DNA of 64,000 nucleotides from Winogradskyella sp. (GCA_002722255.1 PBLD01000001.1:268012-332011); one strand, 5' to 3'; shown: positions 34,625 through 45,449, counted from the first letter of the stretch. Notes: generated from the letters alone by a model not told the origin. Numbers and translations: made by a program.

Positions 34625-35467
34625 ATGAAATATACTTTTAGCGAATTTTCTACAGGTGCAATTTTTAATATTGGTAATTCCGATGATCTTAATCCATTTA
34701 AAAAAGCACAACAAGTTAATCTTTATACTTTTATTTGGGCTCGATCTCAACCTATAGAGCTTATTGTTGATAGCATTCCTATTACGCTTCCACCTCATCA
34801 TATTTTAGCACTTTCACCAATACAATATGTACAATATTTAAATGGTGCAGATGTAATTATATATCAATTTAATAGAGAATTTTACTGTATTAAAGATCAT
34901 GATCATGAAGTGAGTTGTGCTGGCATGTTGTTTTTTGGCAATACTAATATTCCAATAATTAGTCTTGATGAAAAAGAACAGCAGAAATACAAAACACTGC
35001 ACGAGGTTTTTATAGACGAGCTAGAGACCGAAGACAATATACAAGCCGAAATGCTTAGAATGTTGATGGGTAGATTTATAATAAAAAGTACGCGATTACT
35101 AAAAGCAAAAGAAGGCATTATCGAAACTCCAAAAAGTTCTAAAGTAGATTTACTGAGAGCTTTTAACGTATTAGTAGAACAGCACTTTAAAGAAGAACAT
35201 AGTGTGTCTTTTTATGCCGAAAAACTCTTCAAGTCACCCAAAACGCTTTCTAATAATTTCGCAAAGCTTAACCGTAGTCCGTTACAAATTATTCATCAAA
35301 GAATTGTTTTAGAAGCTAAACGCTTATTGACCTATACCGATAAATCTGCAAAAGAGATTGCCTACGAAATTGGTTTTGATGATGCTTCACATCTTAGCAG
35401 ATTGTTCAAAAAATATACATCTCAATCTCCATCTGAATTCAAAAAAACACTTACCACTCTTACTTAG
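34625..35467 (+). CDS. AraC-family transcriptional regulator
   Basis: The 280-residue protein has an N-terminal cupin-like ligand domain and a C-terminal double helix-turn-helix (SVSFYAEKLFKSPKTLSNNF; EAKRLLTYTDKSAKEIAYEI; FDDASHLSRLFKKYTSQSPS). It is upstream of a CMD-family gene and the hydroxybutyrate-type locus in the same direction, so it may control one of them. Confidence 0.93.
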   Translation: MKYTFSEFSTGAIFNIGNSDDLNPFKKAQQVNLYTFIWARSQPIELIVDSIPITLPPHHILALSPIQYVQYLNGADVIIYQFNREFYCIKDHDHEVSCAGMLFFGNTNIPIISLDEKEQQKYKTLHEVFIDELETEDNIQAEMLRMLMGRFIIKSTRLLKAKEGIIETPKSSKVDLLRAFNVLVEQHFKEEHSVSFYAEKLFKSPKTLSNNFAKLNRSPLQIIHQRIVLEAKRLLTYTDKSAKEIAYEIGFDDASHLSRLFKKYTSQSPSEFKKTLTTLT

Positions 35468-35556
35468 GAAAAATTGACAAGATTAAGGGTAAATTCCTCA
35501 TTCTATTATATTACCTCATACTTCATCTTTGTAGTGTAATTTTTAAACTATAAAAG

Positions 35557-35712
35557 ATGAAACATTCCATTAAATCAATATTCAATCTTATTGAAATATT
35601 TGCAAAAAGCCCTAGACGCATTGCAACAAGCAAATTATCTAATACGCATTGTGAGCATGAGCAATTGCATGATTATTACTGCGACGCAGAAAAACCACAC
35701 ATTAACCCTTAA
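35557..35712 (+). CDS. small protein, 51 residues, possible
   Basis: The frame starts MKHSIKSIFNLIEIFAKSPR and ends with a Cys/His-rich tail (CEHEQLHDYYCDAEKPHINP). The C-x-H and C residues might bind a metal. It lies between the AraC regulator and the CMD gene, with a TTTG box about 20 bases upstream. Weakly supported; it may be a leader of the CMD transcript. Confidence 0.45.
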   Translation: MKHSIKSIFNLIEIFAKSPRRIATSKLSNTHCEHEQLHDYYCDAEKPHINP

Positions 35713-35834
35713 GGAAATAATGACATGTACAAGGGAAGTATTTTCATTCTATTACTTCCCTTTCTACTGCAACTTTGTACCAAAAAAAAATTAAATAACA
35801 ATCGCTGATTTATTCAGCTTAAAAAATTAAAATT

Positions 35835-36383
35835 ATGAGCACATTTAATGTACCAACAAGAGAAAACGTTAGTGAAAATAACCAAGCAATTTTTGACAAC
35901 CTTAAAAAAGCTTTAGGATTTGTACCAAATTTATACGCAACTTATGCGCATAGCGATACTGCTTTAGAAAACTACTTAAACTTTGCTAATGCAAAGACAT
36001 CTTTATCTGCAAAAGAAAAAGAAGTTGTAAACTTAGCGGTAAGCCAAGTAAATGACTGTATTTACTGTTTGTCTGCCCATACAGCGATTGGTAAAATGAA
36101 TGGTTTTACTGATGAACAAATTTTAGAGTTAAGAGCTGGTTTTTCTACTGTAAATAGCAAATTAGATGCTTTAGCAAAATTAGCAAAAAACATTACAGAA
36201 AATAGAGGTCGTACAGATGCTGATGTTTTAGAAAACTTCTTTAACGCTGGCTACACCAAAGCTAATTTAATAGATACCATTTCTTTAGTTGGTGACAAAA
36301 CCATCTCTAATTATGTACATAGTACCACACAAGTACCTGTTGATTTTCCAGAGGCACAGCCACTGGAAACTGAAACTGTATAA
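35835..36383 (+). CDS. carboxymuconolactone decarboxylase (AhpD-like) family protein
   Basis: The 182-residue helical protein has the peroxidase-type motif C75-x-x-C78-x3-H82 (NDCIYCLSAHTAIGK). AhpD-like proteins reduce peroxides or act on reactive small molecules. An AraC regulator lies immediately upstream; an inverted repeat terminator follows. Confidence 0.9.
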   Translation: MSTFNVPTRENVSENNQAIFDNLKKALGFVPNLYATYAHSDTALENYLNFANAKTSLSAKEKEVVNLAVSQVNDCIYCLSAHTAIGKMNGFTDEQILELRAGFSTVNSKLDALAKLAKNITENRGRTDADVLENFFNAGYTKANLIDTISLVGDKTISNYVHSTTQVPVDFPEAQPLETETV

Positions 36384-36408
36384 AAAGAAAATTCAGAAGT
36401 ATTCTTTA

Positions 36409-36441
36409 TAGCGCAACTTTGATTGAGTTGCGCTATTTTTT
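36409..36441 (+). terminator. terminator after the CMD-family gene
   Basis: The hairpin TAGCGCAACT-TTGATTG-AGTTGCGCTA is followed by a run of T on the plus strand. Confidence 0.9.
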
Positions 36442-36591
36442 TAAAAGTCACACACCTGTTTATATCTAATTTTATTGATATTTAACTAATATAATTCATA
36501 TATATTTAATAGTCACACTATATTTATACAAAAACAATATCTATTAGTTATAGATTTCTTTTTTATTTGTTAGTAAGATACTTTTATAAAT

Positions 36592-38100
36592 ATGATAGCA
36601 TCAGACCAATGGGTAACCTACATGTGTATTCTACTAGCAGTTTATGCTTTAGTTATACTCTATTTTGTAGTACGTGGGGCACGTAAAAACATAGATATTA
36701 AAGACTATGCTGTTGGCAATTTAGGTTTTCCAGCTTGGGTAGTTGGTTTATCTTTAGCTGCGTCTATGACGAGTGCAGCCACGTTTATAATCAATCCAGG
36801 TTTTATTGCACTTTATGGTTTTTCAGGCATTATTTCTTTTGCACTTGTTTTACCTATTGCTGCATTTATTTCGCTCATTGTATTTACTAAAGGTTTTGTA
36901 AAGCAAGGGAATGCAGTAAAAGCAACAACAATGGCCCAGTGGATTGGTAAACGCTACAATAGTAAAAACTATGCCTTTTTCTTCGGAATTATTGCCTTGC
37001 TTTTAATCACTTTTATTGTTCTGATTAATGTAGGATTAACACAGGTTATTTCTAAAGCATTGAACGCAGATCCTTTTTATGTTTTACTTTCTATCACAGC
37101 TTTTGTATTTGGTTATATGATGTTTGGAGGTGCAAATTCTATGGTTTACACCAATACCATTCAGGCTATAATTATGTTTATTGTGGCTTTGATTTTAATA
37201 GGTTCTGGTTGGGAGTTCTTTTCAGGAGGTATAAGTGGTATAGTAGAAAAACTCAATGCAATTGATCCAAATCTCACCAAACCAACTAATGAAAGTAGCT
37301 TTCTTTTTAGAGATTATTTTGAAATTATTGTTACACAAATCGTCATTGGTGTTGCTGTCGTTTGTCAACCTCATATTATCACCAAATCGCTTTTATTAAA
37401 AGATTCAAGTAAAATAAACACCTATTTAGCTAGTGGAATTATCTTTATGATTGTATTCTTTTTGGTAGTAGTTGTAGGCCTTTATGCAAGAATCAGTTTC
37501 CCAAATTTTATGGTGAACGGCAACACATTAAAAATGGATGAAATTATTCCAACCTATGTGGTTACCAAGTTTTCGGTTGGTGTAGGTTTAATAATTGTTG
37601 TTGGCTTAATTTCAGCAGGACTTTCAACTTTAGAAAGTTTAATTCAATCGTTGTCCATTACTATTACTTCAGATATTATTGATCCTATTTCAAAACATAA
37701 GCTAGGAAACAAAACTATAATGGTAAATAAAATAGTGATTGTAGGTCTGGCAGTTGTGAGTTTTGTTTTAAGCTGGCAACAAATTAAGTCACCAGATGTA
37801 AGTGTAGCTATTTTTGCTCAAAATGGTGTCTATGCCTATTTTGCCGCAGCTTTTGTTCCTGTATTGTTCGGCACGTTCTTAAAAAATGTAAGCACGCGCT
37901 CTGTACTTATAGCTAGTATTATAGCAATTATCGTGCACTTTGGCATTTACTACGGAAGATTAACACCTTACATGCAAGAACCTGTAAACAACCCTGGAGT
38001 ATCTGCTGCTATCGGCATCGTTTCTTCGTTAATTATAGGATTCGTATTTTACAAACTAGATTTAAACAAACAACGTGAACACGCTAGACTGGACAGCTAA
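36592..38100 (+). CDS. sodium:solute symporter
   Basis: The 502-residue protein has about thirteen membrane helices and typical SSS-family elements (AASMTSAATFIINPGFIALY; GLISAGLSTLESLIQSLSIT). Substrate cannot be read from sequence. It opens a block with an acyl-CoA ligase, esterases and a 3-hydroxybutyrate dehydrogenase-like enzyme, so a short hydroxy- or keto-acid is the best guess. Its 3' end overlaps the next gene by 26 bases. Confidence 0.9.
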   Translation: MIASDQWVTYMCILLAVYALVILYFVVRGARKNIDIKDYAVGNLGFPAWVVGLSLAASMTSAATFIINPGFIALYGFSGIISFALVLPIAAFISLIVFTKGFVKQGNAVKATTMAQWIGKRYNSKNYAFFFGIIALLLITFIVLINVGLTQVISKALNADPFYVLLSITAFVFGYMMFGGANSMVYTNTIQAIIMFIVALILIGSGWEFFSGGISGIVEKLNAIDPNLTKPTNESSFLFRDYFEIIVTQIVIGVAVVCQPHIITKSLLLKDSSKINTYLASGIIFMIVFFLVVVVGLYARISFPNFMVNGNTLKMDEIIPTYVVTKFSVGVGLIIVVGLISAGLSTLESLIQSLSITITSDIIDPISKHKLGNKTIMVNKIVIVGLAVVSFVLSWQQIKSPDVSVAIFAQNGVYAYFAAAFVPVLFGTFLKNVSTRSVLIASIIAIIVHFGIYYGRLTPYMQEPVNNPGVSAAIGIVSSLIIGFVFYKLDLNKQREHARLDS

Positions 38101-39577
38101 ATGGGCAGATTACACGCCAAATAAAATTGCACTTACCTCTTACGATAGTGGTGAGCAGTATTCCTTTAGCGATCTTAATACTTACGCTAATCGTTTAGCA
38201 GAAAAGTTTAAAAGGATAGGGCTGCAAGAAGGAGATAGAGTCGCCATTTTAGCTGAGCATGGCTTAGAATACATTGTTTTATTTGTAGCTTGTCAACGCC
38301 TTGGGATTATTCTGGTGCCTTTGAATTATAGGTTTCCAGTTAACGAAATTCAGAAGCTGATTTTAGACTGTACTCCTACGCTTTTTATTTATAGTTATAA
38401 TCATTTTGAAAAATTTGAAGAGCTTAACATAACAAGTAAGCACATTTTCAACATTAAAGATGTAAGACATTTTTATCTTGACGACACTATAAATGTTGAA
38501 CCTAGAACATACAAAATAAAGGAAAGTAGTCCCTTATTTATATTCTATACTTCTGGTACAACAGGTCGCCCAAAAGGCGTCATCTACACCAATAAAATGC
38601 TGTTTTGGAATAGCCTGAATACGTCCATGCAATTGGGTATTACGTTTAGAGATTCTACCATAAACACGCTTCCACCCTATCACACTTCGGGTTGGAATGT
38701 GTTTTTAACACCATTGTTGCATAAAGGAGCACATATTGGAATGCTAGAAAAATTTGACCCAAAAAAGGTACTTCAGCTTTTAGAAGCCAATAAAACAACA
38801 CTTTTTATGGCATTGCCGACTATGTTGTTAATGATGCAAAAAGACCCAAGTTTTAAAGCCATTAGCTTAAAAAAATTACGATACATAATCTCTGGCGGTG
38901 AAAAGGTCCCGCCAGAATTAGTGTCGCACTGGAAAACCGAAAAGAACATTTATATAAGGCCTGGTTATGGACTCACAGAAGCAGGTCCGAGTATTACCTC
39001 GCTTCACCATAAAATGGCACAATTAAAACCTAACTCCATAGGAAAGCCTAACTTTTATCTCGAAACTAAAATTGTAGATAAAAACGGAAAAGTAGTAAAA
39101 AACAACACGATTGGTGAGCTCTGTATTAAAGGAAACATTGTAACTCCTGGTTATTGGAACAATTCGGTAAAAACCAATAACAACATTAAAAGAGGTTGGT
39201 TGTTTACAGGTGATTTTGCCTACAGAGATCATGAAGGCTATCTTTACATAAAAGGGCGTAAAAATGATATGTATATTTCTGGTGGAGAAAACATTTACCC
39301 TCAAGAAATTGAAACACATCTTGAAGCTCTTGATGGTATTAGAAAAGCAGTTGTACTGAGCGTAAAAGACGAAAAATGGGGCGAATGTGGCATTGCTTTT
39401 GTAACCCCTACCAATAAAGCGTTAACAGCTAAAGATGTTAGAGCACTTTTAAAAGATAGATTAGTAGCTTATAAACATCCTAAATATATCTTTTTCTTAG
39501 ACGATATTCCATTAACAAGTATTGGTAAGGTGTCTAGAAAAAAATTATTGAAATATTTCAATTCGGTAAAAATATAA
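38075..39577 (+). CDS. AMP-forming acyl-CoA ligase
   Basis: The 500-residue adenylate-forming enzyme has the P-loop-like YTSGTTGRPKGVIYTNK, the motif YGLTEAG, the hinge TGDFAYRDHEGYLYIKGRKN, and the catalytic Lys region TSIGKVSRKKLLK. It activates a carboxylic acid to its CoA thioester. A GTG start overlaps the symporter, implying coupled expression with uptake. In the locus context it would activate the imported acid (for example hydroxybutyrate or acetoacetate). Confidence 0.9.
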   Translation: MNTLDWTAKWADYTPNKIALTSYDSGEQYSFSDLNTYANRLAEKFKRIGLQEGDRVAILAEHGLEYIVLFVACQRLGIILVPLNYRFPVNEIQKLILDCTPTLFIYSYNHFEKFEELNITSKHIFNIKDVRHFYLDDTINVEPRTYKIKESSPLFIFYTSGTTGRPKGVIYTNKMLFWNSLNTSMQLGITFRDSTINTLPPYHTSGWNVFLTPLLHKGAHIGMLEKFDPKKVLQLLEANKTTLFMALPTMLLMMQKDPSFKAISLKKLRYIISGGEKVPPELVSHWKTEKNIYIRPGYGLTEAGPSITSLHHKMAQLKPNSIGKPNFYLETKIVDKNGKVVKNNTIGELCIKGNIVTPGYWNNSVKTNNNIKRGWLFTGDFAYRDHEGYLYIKGRKNDMYISGGENIYPQEIETHLEALDGIRKAVVLSVKDEKWGECGIAFVTPTNKALTAKDVRALLKDRLVAYKHPKYIFFLDDIPLTSIGKVSRKKLLKYFNSVKI

Positions 39578-39582
39578 CACAG

Positions 39583-40527
39583 ATGAAACAACTAAAATTA
39601 GTTCTATTATTCACACTAATTAGTACTTCAATTTTTTCACAGCAAGAAACAAAACCCATGAAAGAAGTCCTTTCAGAATACAAGTTCGAAACAAAATCAA
39701 TCACCTTAGATAGCTTAAATATTAGCTATGTAAAGGAAGGTAATGGAGAAAAAACACTGTTGTTTTTGCATGGCTTAAGTAGTAATTCTGATGCGTGGTC
39801 TAAAAACATTGAAGCCTTAAGTAAAAACTACACGTGTATTGCTTTGGATTTACCTGGCTATGGCAAGTCTTCTAAACCAAAAGCAGACTATACATCTACA
39901 TTTTTTGCTGATGTTACTTACCAATTTCTGCAAAAATTAAAATTGAAAAACGTTGTTTTAGTGGGTCACTCTATGGGAGGACAAGCCAGTATAAAACTTG
40001 CAACTACACACCCAAATGTTATTGATAAACTCATTTTAGTGGCACCTGCAGGTATAGAGAAGTTTACTAAAACCGAAGGAGATATGATAAAAAGCATCTA
40101 CACCGCAGATATGGTGAAACATACTACAAATGAACAAATAAGAAAAAACTATGCCCTGAATTTTTATAAGCAACCAGAAGATGTTTCTAAAATGATTGAA
40201 GACAGAATAAAGATAAAGTCCTCTTCTGATTTTGATGCACATTGCGAAGCTATTGTAAAAAGTGTTTCTGGAATGATTGACGATCCTGTTTTTGAAGACT
40301 TAAAAGATATCAGCCAAAAGACATTAGTCCTCTTTGGAAAAAACGATATGCTTATTCCAAATCGTTACTTTCATCCAACTTTATCTGTGGAAAAAGTTGG
40401 CGAAATTGCAGAAGAACAAATCAAATCGGTAACTGTAAAATACATTGATGAATCTGGTCATTTTGTTCAATTTGAAAAACCTGAAGACGTTAATTTATTA
40501 ATTAGGGAATTTGTAGAAGAGGATTAA
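39583..40527 (+). CDS. exported alpha/beta hydrolase
   Basis: The 314-residue protein has a signal peptide (1-19, SIFSQ) and the alpha/beta hydrolase fold: oxyanion HG at LFLHGLSSNSDAW, nucleophile Ser130 in GHSMGG, the acidic residue near LFGKNDMLIP and the His in DESGHFVQFEKPEDV. It probably hydrolyses an ester in the periplasm before uptake. It follows the ligase by five bases. Confidence 0.9.
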   Translation: MKQLKLVLLFTLISTSIFSQQETKPMKEVLSEYKFETKSITLDSLNISYVKEGNGEKTLLFLHGLSSNSDAWSKNIEALSKNYTCIALDLPGYGKSSKPKADYTSTFFADVTYQFLQKLKLKNVVLVGHSMGGQASIKLATTHPNVIDKLILVAPAGIEKFTKTEGDMIKSIYTADMVKHTTNEQIRKNYALNFYKQPEDVSKMIEDRIKIKSSSDFDAHCEAIVKSVSGMIDDPVFEDLKDISQKTLVLFGKNDMLIPNRYFHPTLSVEKVGEIAEEQIKSVTVKYIDESGHFVQFEKPEDVNLLIREFVEED

Positions 40528-40598
40528 TTATTAATCATATAGCGAAAATGATAATGAGATGTTCCATGTGACCATTGAAAAACAATAAATATTAACAC

Positions 40599-42014
40599 AT
40601 GAAACAAAAACTCAAAAAATTTACAGAGTTTAGCAAAACCATTCTACCTCACGAAGCTAATTACCTTAAGTCCGTAATCCAATTTACTGACGACGAAAAA
40701 CTTAAAATTATAAATCTTTTAATCTCTAACGCTTTGTCTAAGTTAGAATTTAAAGATTTTGATACCGCAATAAACAAAAGAAAGTATTCCTACATTAAGG
40801 ACTGGGTAGAAAAAAAGCTAGCCAATATCGATGTAGATGCCACCATAGACTGGCTCATTACCTTAAAGAAGAAAATACTCACGGATGCCATTACCTCAAA
40901 TGAGGAACTAGAGTTTCTTCAGTATGTTATACAGTATAAAACTGTTGAATATAATTTTCAAAGTCTTTACGGACTTGCTAAAGAATACAAATCTTATTTA
41001 TTGGTAAGAATGCGCTATAAAGACCATGAGATCATCGCAGATTTTTTGAACAATTACGAATCAGCCTATAAAAAATCTATTGCCATACATGAAAAACTTT
41101 ATGCAGCAACTACCGAAATTACAAACCAATATACACTAAATAACAATGAGACAAAGCACTTAGAATCTTGGCTTTTCGAAGTGTTTAATGACGAAACTCT
41201 TGATGGAAAAAACAGATATCAAGCCTTTGTTCTATTAGCTTTTATGTATACTAACTATAACGAAAACAACAAGTTAAAATCTTTGTTCGATGAGATAGAT
41301 GTTCATTTTAGTAAAGGCGAAATGTACTCCAGACGTCTACTCTCAAATTATTATGCTAGTAGAGTGTTGCTGCATTCAAAACAAAATGAATTTAAGGAAG
41401 CAGAATATTACGGATACCTCTCTATTCGTCAAAACAATAATGATACTTTGATGTATGTAAACAATTTGGCAGCAATTTTACTTCGTAATGGCAATCCAAA
41501 ACAAGCTTTTACACTTTTTGAAAACTATAAAGACTTGTATAGAGATGTCCACAATTACCACCAAAAAATTGGATTTTGTTCGTATTTAATAAGAATTCAT
41601 GCTGAATTGGGTAAAGCTGAACTCGCAGAGGCTACTGCTAAAACCTTTCTGAAAAAATATAAGAGCGAAGTGCTTCAACATCGCTGGCATCATTTTTTCA
41701 CCTCTTATATTAATATTTTAATTGCTAAAGAGAAGTATGATGAAGTCTTAAAATTGTCTTCAAAATTCAACCTTATTGAAAGAGAAAAAGAACGTTCAAG
41801 AAAAATAAATTATGTGCCAAATGTTTCATGGAGTATTTCGCTTTCAAGATACATGGAAGGTAAAATAAATTCAGATCGTTTGCTTGATGAAATCAAAGAA
41901 CCGCTAAAGCATATTCAACCTACTTTAAACCAAAAACAATTGATGTTTAAGGTTATAGATAAGCTATCTAACAACCTTCCTGAGGCGTTTTTAAAACTAA
42001 AGTCACACATCTAA
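40599..42014 (+). CDS. TPR-like helical protein
   Basis: The 471-residue all-helical cytosolic protein has repeat-like pairs (SNYYASRVLLHSKQNEFKEA; LMYVNNLAAILLRNGNPKQA; RIHAELGKAELAEATAKTFL) in the second half. No catalytic motif is seen. It is embedded between the exported hydrolase and the TonB receptor on the same strand and may be a scaffold or a regulator of the locus. Confidence 0.75.
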   Translation: MKQKLKKFTEFSKTILPHEANYLKSVIQFTDDEKLKIINLLISNALSKLEFKDFDTAINKRKYSYIKDWVEKKLANIDVDATIDWLITLKKKILTDAITSNEELEFLQYVIQYKTVEYNFQSLYGLAKEYKSYLLVRMRYKDHEIIADFLNNYESAYKKSIAIHEKLYAATTEITNQYTLNNNETKHLESWLFEVFNDETLDGKNRYQAFVLLAFMYTNYNENNKLKSLFDEIDVHFSKGEMYSRRLLSNYYASRVLLHSKQNEFKEAEYYGYLSIRQNNNDTLMYVNNLAAILLRNGNPKQAFTLFENYKDLYRDVHNYHQKIGFCSYLIRIHAELGKAELAEATAKTFLKKYKSEVLQHRWHHFFTSYINILIAKEKYDEVLKLSSKFNLIEREKERSRKINYVPNVSWSISLSRYMEGKINSDRLLDEIKEPLKHIQPTLNQKQLMFKVIDKLSNNLPEAFLKLKSHI

Positions 42015-42172
42015 AAACACCCAGCAAATCACTGTTTAACAAGTGCTTAAATAAGTTTTGTTTTTAACAACGTAGATAAAGTCACATTTTATTACTCACT
42101 TTTTTAAGCGTACATGTTTACGATTTCATAATAGATTGCAGTAAAATGTAACTAAACAACTAATCTATAATC

Positions 42173-44656
42173 ATGAAAAAATTATTACTATTACTAACCT
42201 TTATTGGCTCTCTGTTGGCTGGTGCTCAAAACACCGGAAAAATAGAAGGGAAAATAACTCTTGAAGATGGCATGCCATTATCTGGTGCCACTGTTTACAT
42301 TAAATCTTTAGACAAAGGAACTGTAACTGATTTTGATGGAAAATATACCATTGATGATGTTACTGCAGGTACTTATGATATTTCCTTTTCTTATGTTGGA
42401 TTTGAAACTATAACTCAAAGTGTAACAGTCACTGCAGGACAAACCACAACTACTAACGTTTCTTTAAAAGAGTCTGACAGTATGCTCAATGAAGTTATTA
42501 TCACTTCGAGCAAGCAACCACAAAAAATTACAGACGTGCCAGCATCTGTAAGTGTTATTAGAGCAAAAGATATAGAAGAGTTTCCGAGTTTTAATATTGG
42601 TGAACTTGCTGCAAGACAAAAAGGTGTAGATTTTGTTCGTACAGGTGTACTAGGTACAGGTATAAATATCAGAGGGTTTAACTCGGCTTTTAATTCTAAA
42701 AATCTTCAGGTAACTGACGATCGTATTTCTATGTTAATTGCAACAGGTTTACCATTTGGTACATTTTCTACAGTAACAAAAGATGATATAGAGCGCGTAG
42801 AAATACTTTTAGGACCAAACGGAACATTATATGGGCCAAATGCACATAATGGTTTGGTAAGTACTATTACAAAAAACCCAAGAACATCAGAAGGAACCAC
42901 CTTAGTTTTTGGTGGTGGTAGCCAAAACGTTATTACTGGTCGTTTACGTCATGCTCAGGTAATTAATGATAAGCTGTCTTATAAAGTACATTTAGAAAGA
43001 ACAGCTGGTAGAGAATTTCAGTATGTAGATTCTGTATATGTTGGCACAACAGCTTACACAGAGAAGAACTTAGATAGAGATTTTGACTTATTAAGATATG
43101 GAGGTGCAGTACACTATAAAACAGGTAAAAAATCGGAATTAATAGGATATTATGGGCACAGTAACAATACTAATTTAGGTGTTACTAATGCTGGTAGAAA
43201 CCAAATAAAAGACTGGACTATGGATTTAGCTCAGTTAAAATTTGTGTCAGATCGTTTCTTTGCAAATGCATATTATACTTGGAGTAGAACTGATGAAACG
43301 TACGCTATAAATCAACGTACACAAAACTACGTGTCATTTATTGAGAACGGTTTTTCTGAAGAAGAATCTTGGAGACGTGCGTTATATGAGCAATGGGTAC
43401 CCGCTTTTGGTATAGCTATTCCTAGAGGAGCTTTATTCAAAGATGCTTCAGAGCGTTTTAATGCAGAAGCCCAATACAACAATAATTGGGGAGATTTTTA
43501 TCTTACTGTTGGAGCACAATATCAAAAAGATATGGCAGACTCAGAAGGTACTTATTTATTAGACCAAGATGGCCCTATAGATATAGCTCAAACAGGTGTT
43601 TATGGCCAATTTGAATACAAAATGGATTCTGGTTGGAATTTCTTATTAGGTTTACGTGCTGATAACCATGATTTATATGGAACCAACTTCTTACCAAAAG
43701 CTGCCATTACTAAATCTATTGACGCAGGTACATTTAGATTAACTTATGGACGAGGTATGGCTGTACCATCTATCCTAAACCTAAAAGGCAACTTATTTGG
43801 TGGATTAGTTTTAGGTAACGGAGAAGGTTTTACATTAAGCAACGGCAATACTGTGGATGCCCTAGAAGTAGAAACTATAAACTCTTTTGAAGCTGGTTTT
43901 AAAGGTCAATTATCGGATAAATTATTTTTAGACACAAGTGTGTACTATAATATGTCTGAAAATTTTATTAGTCCACTTCGTAATATTGTAGATGCAGCAA
44001 ACAATGTATATGCAACGCACATAGGTGATACACCAATAGATGAAGTATCACCAGGTGCAAGTGCGTCTCCTTTTCTATTAACGTACAGCAATTTTGGTAG
44101 TGTAGACACTTACGGATTAGACATAGGGTTAAATTACTATTTCTCAGACGCTTTTAGAACTTCTCTTAACTACTCTTACTTTGGCAGAAATTTAGATACT
44201 GATGATTTAGCAAATGATGGAAACCTAGACGGTGTGGTTTTAGAAAGTGAATTACCGATTAACACACCTGCTAACAAATTTACTTTAGGTTTACATTATA
44301 ATAAGAATAAATTCTATGGCGCAGTTTTTGGCCGTTGGATAGAAGATTATGACTTCTTTTCTGGTATTAATGTAGCTGCTGAAACACAAGACTTAGATGG
44401 AGACGGTGTTAATGAAATTGTAGAAAATGCCAGAGTTGGAAGAACATGGAACTATGGTCCTTTAGGAGGATTTGTTGTAGATGCCAACATAGGGTACAGC
44501 CTTAACGACAATGTATCTTTTGGTCTAAATGTAACAAACCTATTTGATACTGATATGAGAGAGTTTGTGGCATCACCTGCTATAGGACGTTTAATTTCAT
44601 TCGAACTTAAATACAACGTTAACTTTTTTAAAAACAGAAAAAATAACGACGATTAA
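42173..44656 (+). CDS. TonB-dependent outer-membrane receptor with carboxypeptidase-like domain
   Basis: The 827-residue protein has a signal peptide (1-18) and a carboxypeptidase regulatory-like beta domain (GKIEGKITLEDGMPLSGATV). The plug includes ITDVPASVSVIRAKDIEEFP and IERVEILLGPNGTLYGPNAH; a 22-strand barrel ends YNVNFF. It imports a nutrient across the outer membrane. No SusD gene is adjacent, so it is not a classical glycan locus; the neighbours suggest an ester or oligomer substrate. Confidence 0.93.
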   Translation: MKKLLLLLTFIGSLLAGAQNTGKIEGKITLEDGMPLSGATVYIKSLDKGTVTDFDGKYTIDDVTAGTYDISFSYVGFETITQSVTVTAGQTTTTNVSLKESDSMLNEVIITSSKQPQKITDVPASVSVIRAKDIEEFPSFNIGELAARQKGVDFVRTGVLGTGINIRGFNSAFNSKNLQVTDDRISMLIATGLPFGTFSTVTKDDIERVEILLGPNGTLYGPNAHNGLVSTITKNPRTSEGTTLVFGGGSQNVITGRLRHAQVINDKLSYKVHLERTAGREFQYVDSVYVGTTAYTEKNLDRDFDLLRYGGAVHYKTGKKSELIGYYGHSNNTNLGVTNAGRNQIKDWTMDLAQLKFVSDRFFANAYYTWSRTDETYAINQRTQNYVSFIENGFSEEESWRRALYEQWVPAFGIAIPRGALFKDASERFNAEAQYNNNWGDFYLTVGAQYQKDMADSEGTYLLDQDGPIDIAQTGVYGQFEYKMDSGWNFLLGLRADNHDLYGTNFLPKAAITKSIDAGTFRLTYGRGMAVPSILNLKGNLFGGLVLGNGEGFTLSNGNTVDALEVETINSFEAGFKGQLSDKLFLDTSVYYNMSENFISPLRNIVDAANNVYATHIGDTPIDEVSPGASASPFLLTYSNFGSVDTYGLDIGLNYYFSDAFRTSLNYSYFGRNLDTDDLANDGNLDGVVLESELPINTPANKFTLGLHYNKNKFYGAVFGRWIEDYDFFSGINVAAETQDLDGDGVNEIVENARVGRTWNYGPLGGFVVDANIGYSLNDNVSFGLNVTNLFDTDMREFVASPAIGRLISFELKYNVNFFKNRKNNDD

Positions 44657-44666
44657 GTTTTAAAAG

Positions 44667-45449
44667 ATGTCAAAAATTAAAGTCAATGACATAAGCCTAG
44701 ACTATGAAGATTATGGTAGTGGTAAAGTACTACTTATGCTTCATGGTTTAGGTTCTACAAAAAAAGACTGGGATGCCCAAGTACCGTTTTTCTCTAAAAA
44801 TTTTAGAGTTATAGCTGTAGATCTAAGAGGTCATGGTAATTCTACAAAACCACAAGATGCATACGGTGTACCTTTAATGACTGAGGATATTAAATGCTTT
44901 TTAGATGCTTTGGGTATTAAAAAAGCAACTCTAATAGGTTTCTCTATGGGAGGAGCTGTAGCTTTTGACTTTGCAGTAAAGCATCCGGAGTATTTAGATA
45001 ACCTTGTAATAGTCAACAGCGGTCCAGATTTTAATGATATGGGACAAATAGGCGAAGACTTACTCAATGGTCGAACAAAGTTTCTAGAAACCAAAGGTCT
45101 TAATGCTCTAGCCAAAGAAATTTCATATAACATGTTTCCTGAGGCATCTCAAGTAGATTTAAGAAACGAATTTGAAGAACGCTGCAAACAAAATGACTAC
45201 AATGCTTATTACAAATCCTTTACCACTTTAATGAATTGGGGTTTAGGCAAAAAGCTAAAAGAGATAAAAACTAGAACATTAGTAGTAGCTTCAGACATGG
45301 ATTATACACCAGTTTCTTTTAAAGAAGAGTATGTCTCAAGACTACCAAACGCAACATTAGTAGTCATAAAGAATTCAAGACATGGTGCTGTTATAGATCA
45401 ACCAGAGGCTTTTAATAATGTGTTGCTAAATTTTTTAAATGATGAATAG
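44667..45449 (+). CDS. cytosolic alpha/beta hydrolase
   Basis: The 260-residue protein has no signal peptide and has the fold motifs LMLHGLGSTKKDWDAQ, nucleophile Ser93 in GFSMGGAVAF, the Asp in VASDMDYTPVSFKE and the His in SRHGAVIDQPEAF. It likely cleaves an imported ester or dimer. It overlaps the downstream dehydrogenase by 11 bases and follows the TonB receptor by ten. Confidence 0.92.
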   Translation: MSKIKVNDISLDYEDYGSGKVLLMLHGLGSTKKDWDAQVPFFSKNFRVIAVDLRGHGNSTKPQDAYGVPLMTEDIKCFLDALGIKKATLIGFSMGGAVAFDFAVKHPEYLDNLVIVNSGPDFNDMGQIGEDLLNGRTKFLETKGLNALAKEISYNMFPEASQVDLRNEFEERCKQNDYNAYYKSFTTLMNWGLGKKLKEIKTRTLVVASDMDYTPVSFKEEYVSRLPNATLVVIKNSRHGAVIDQPEAFNNVLLNFLNDE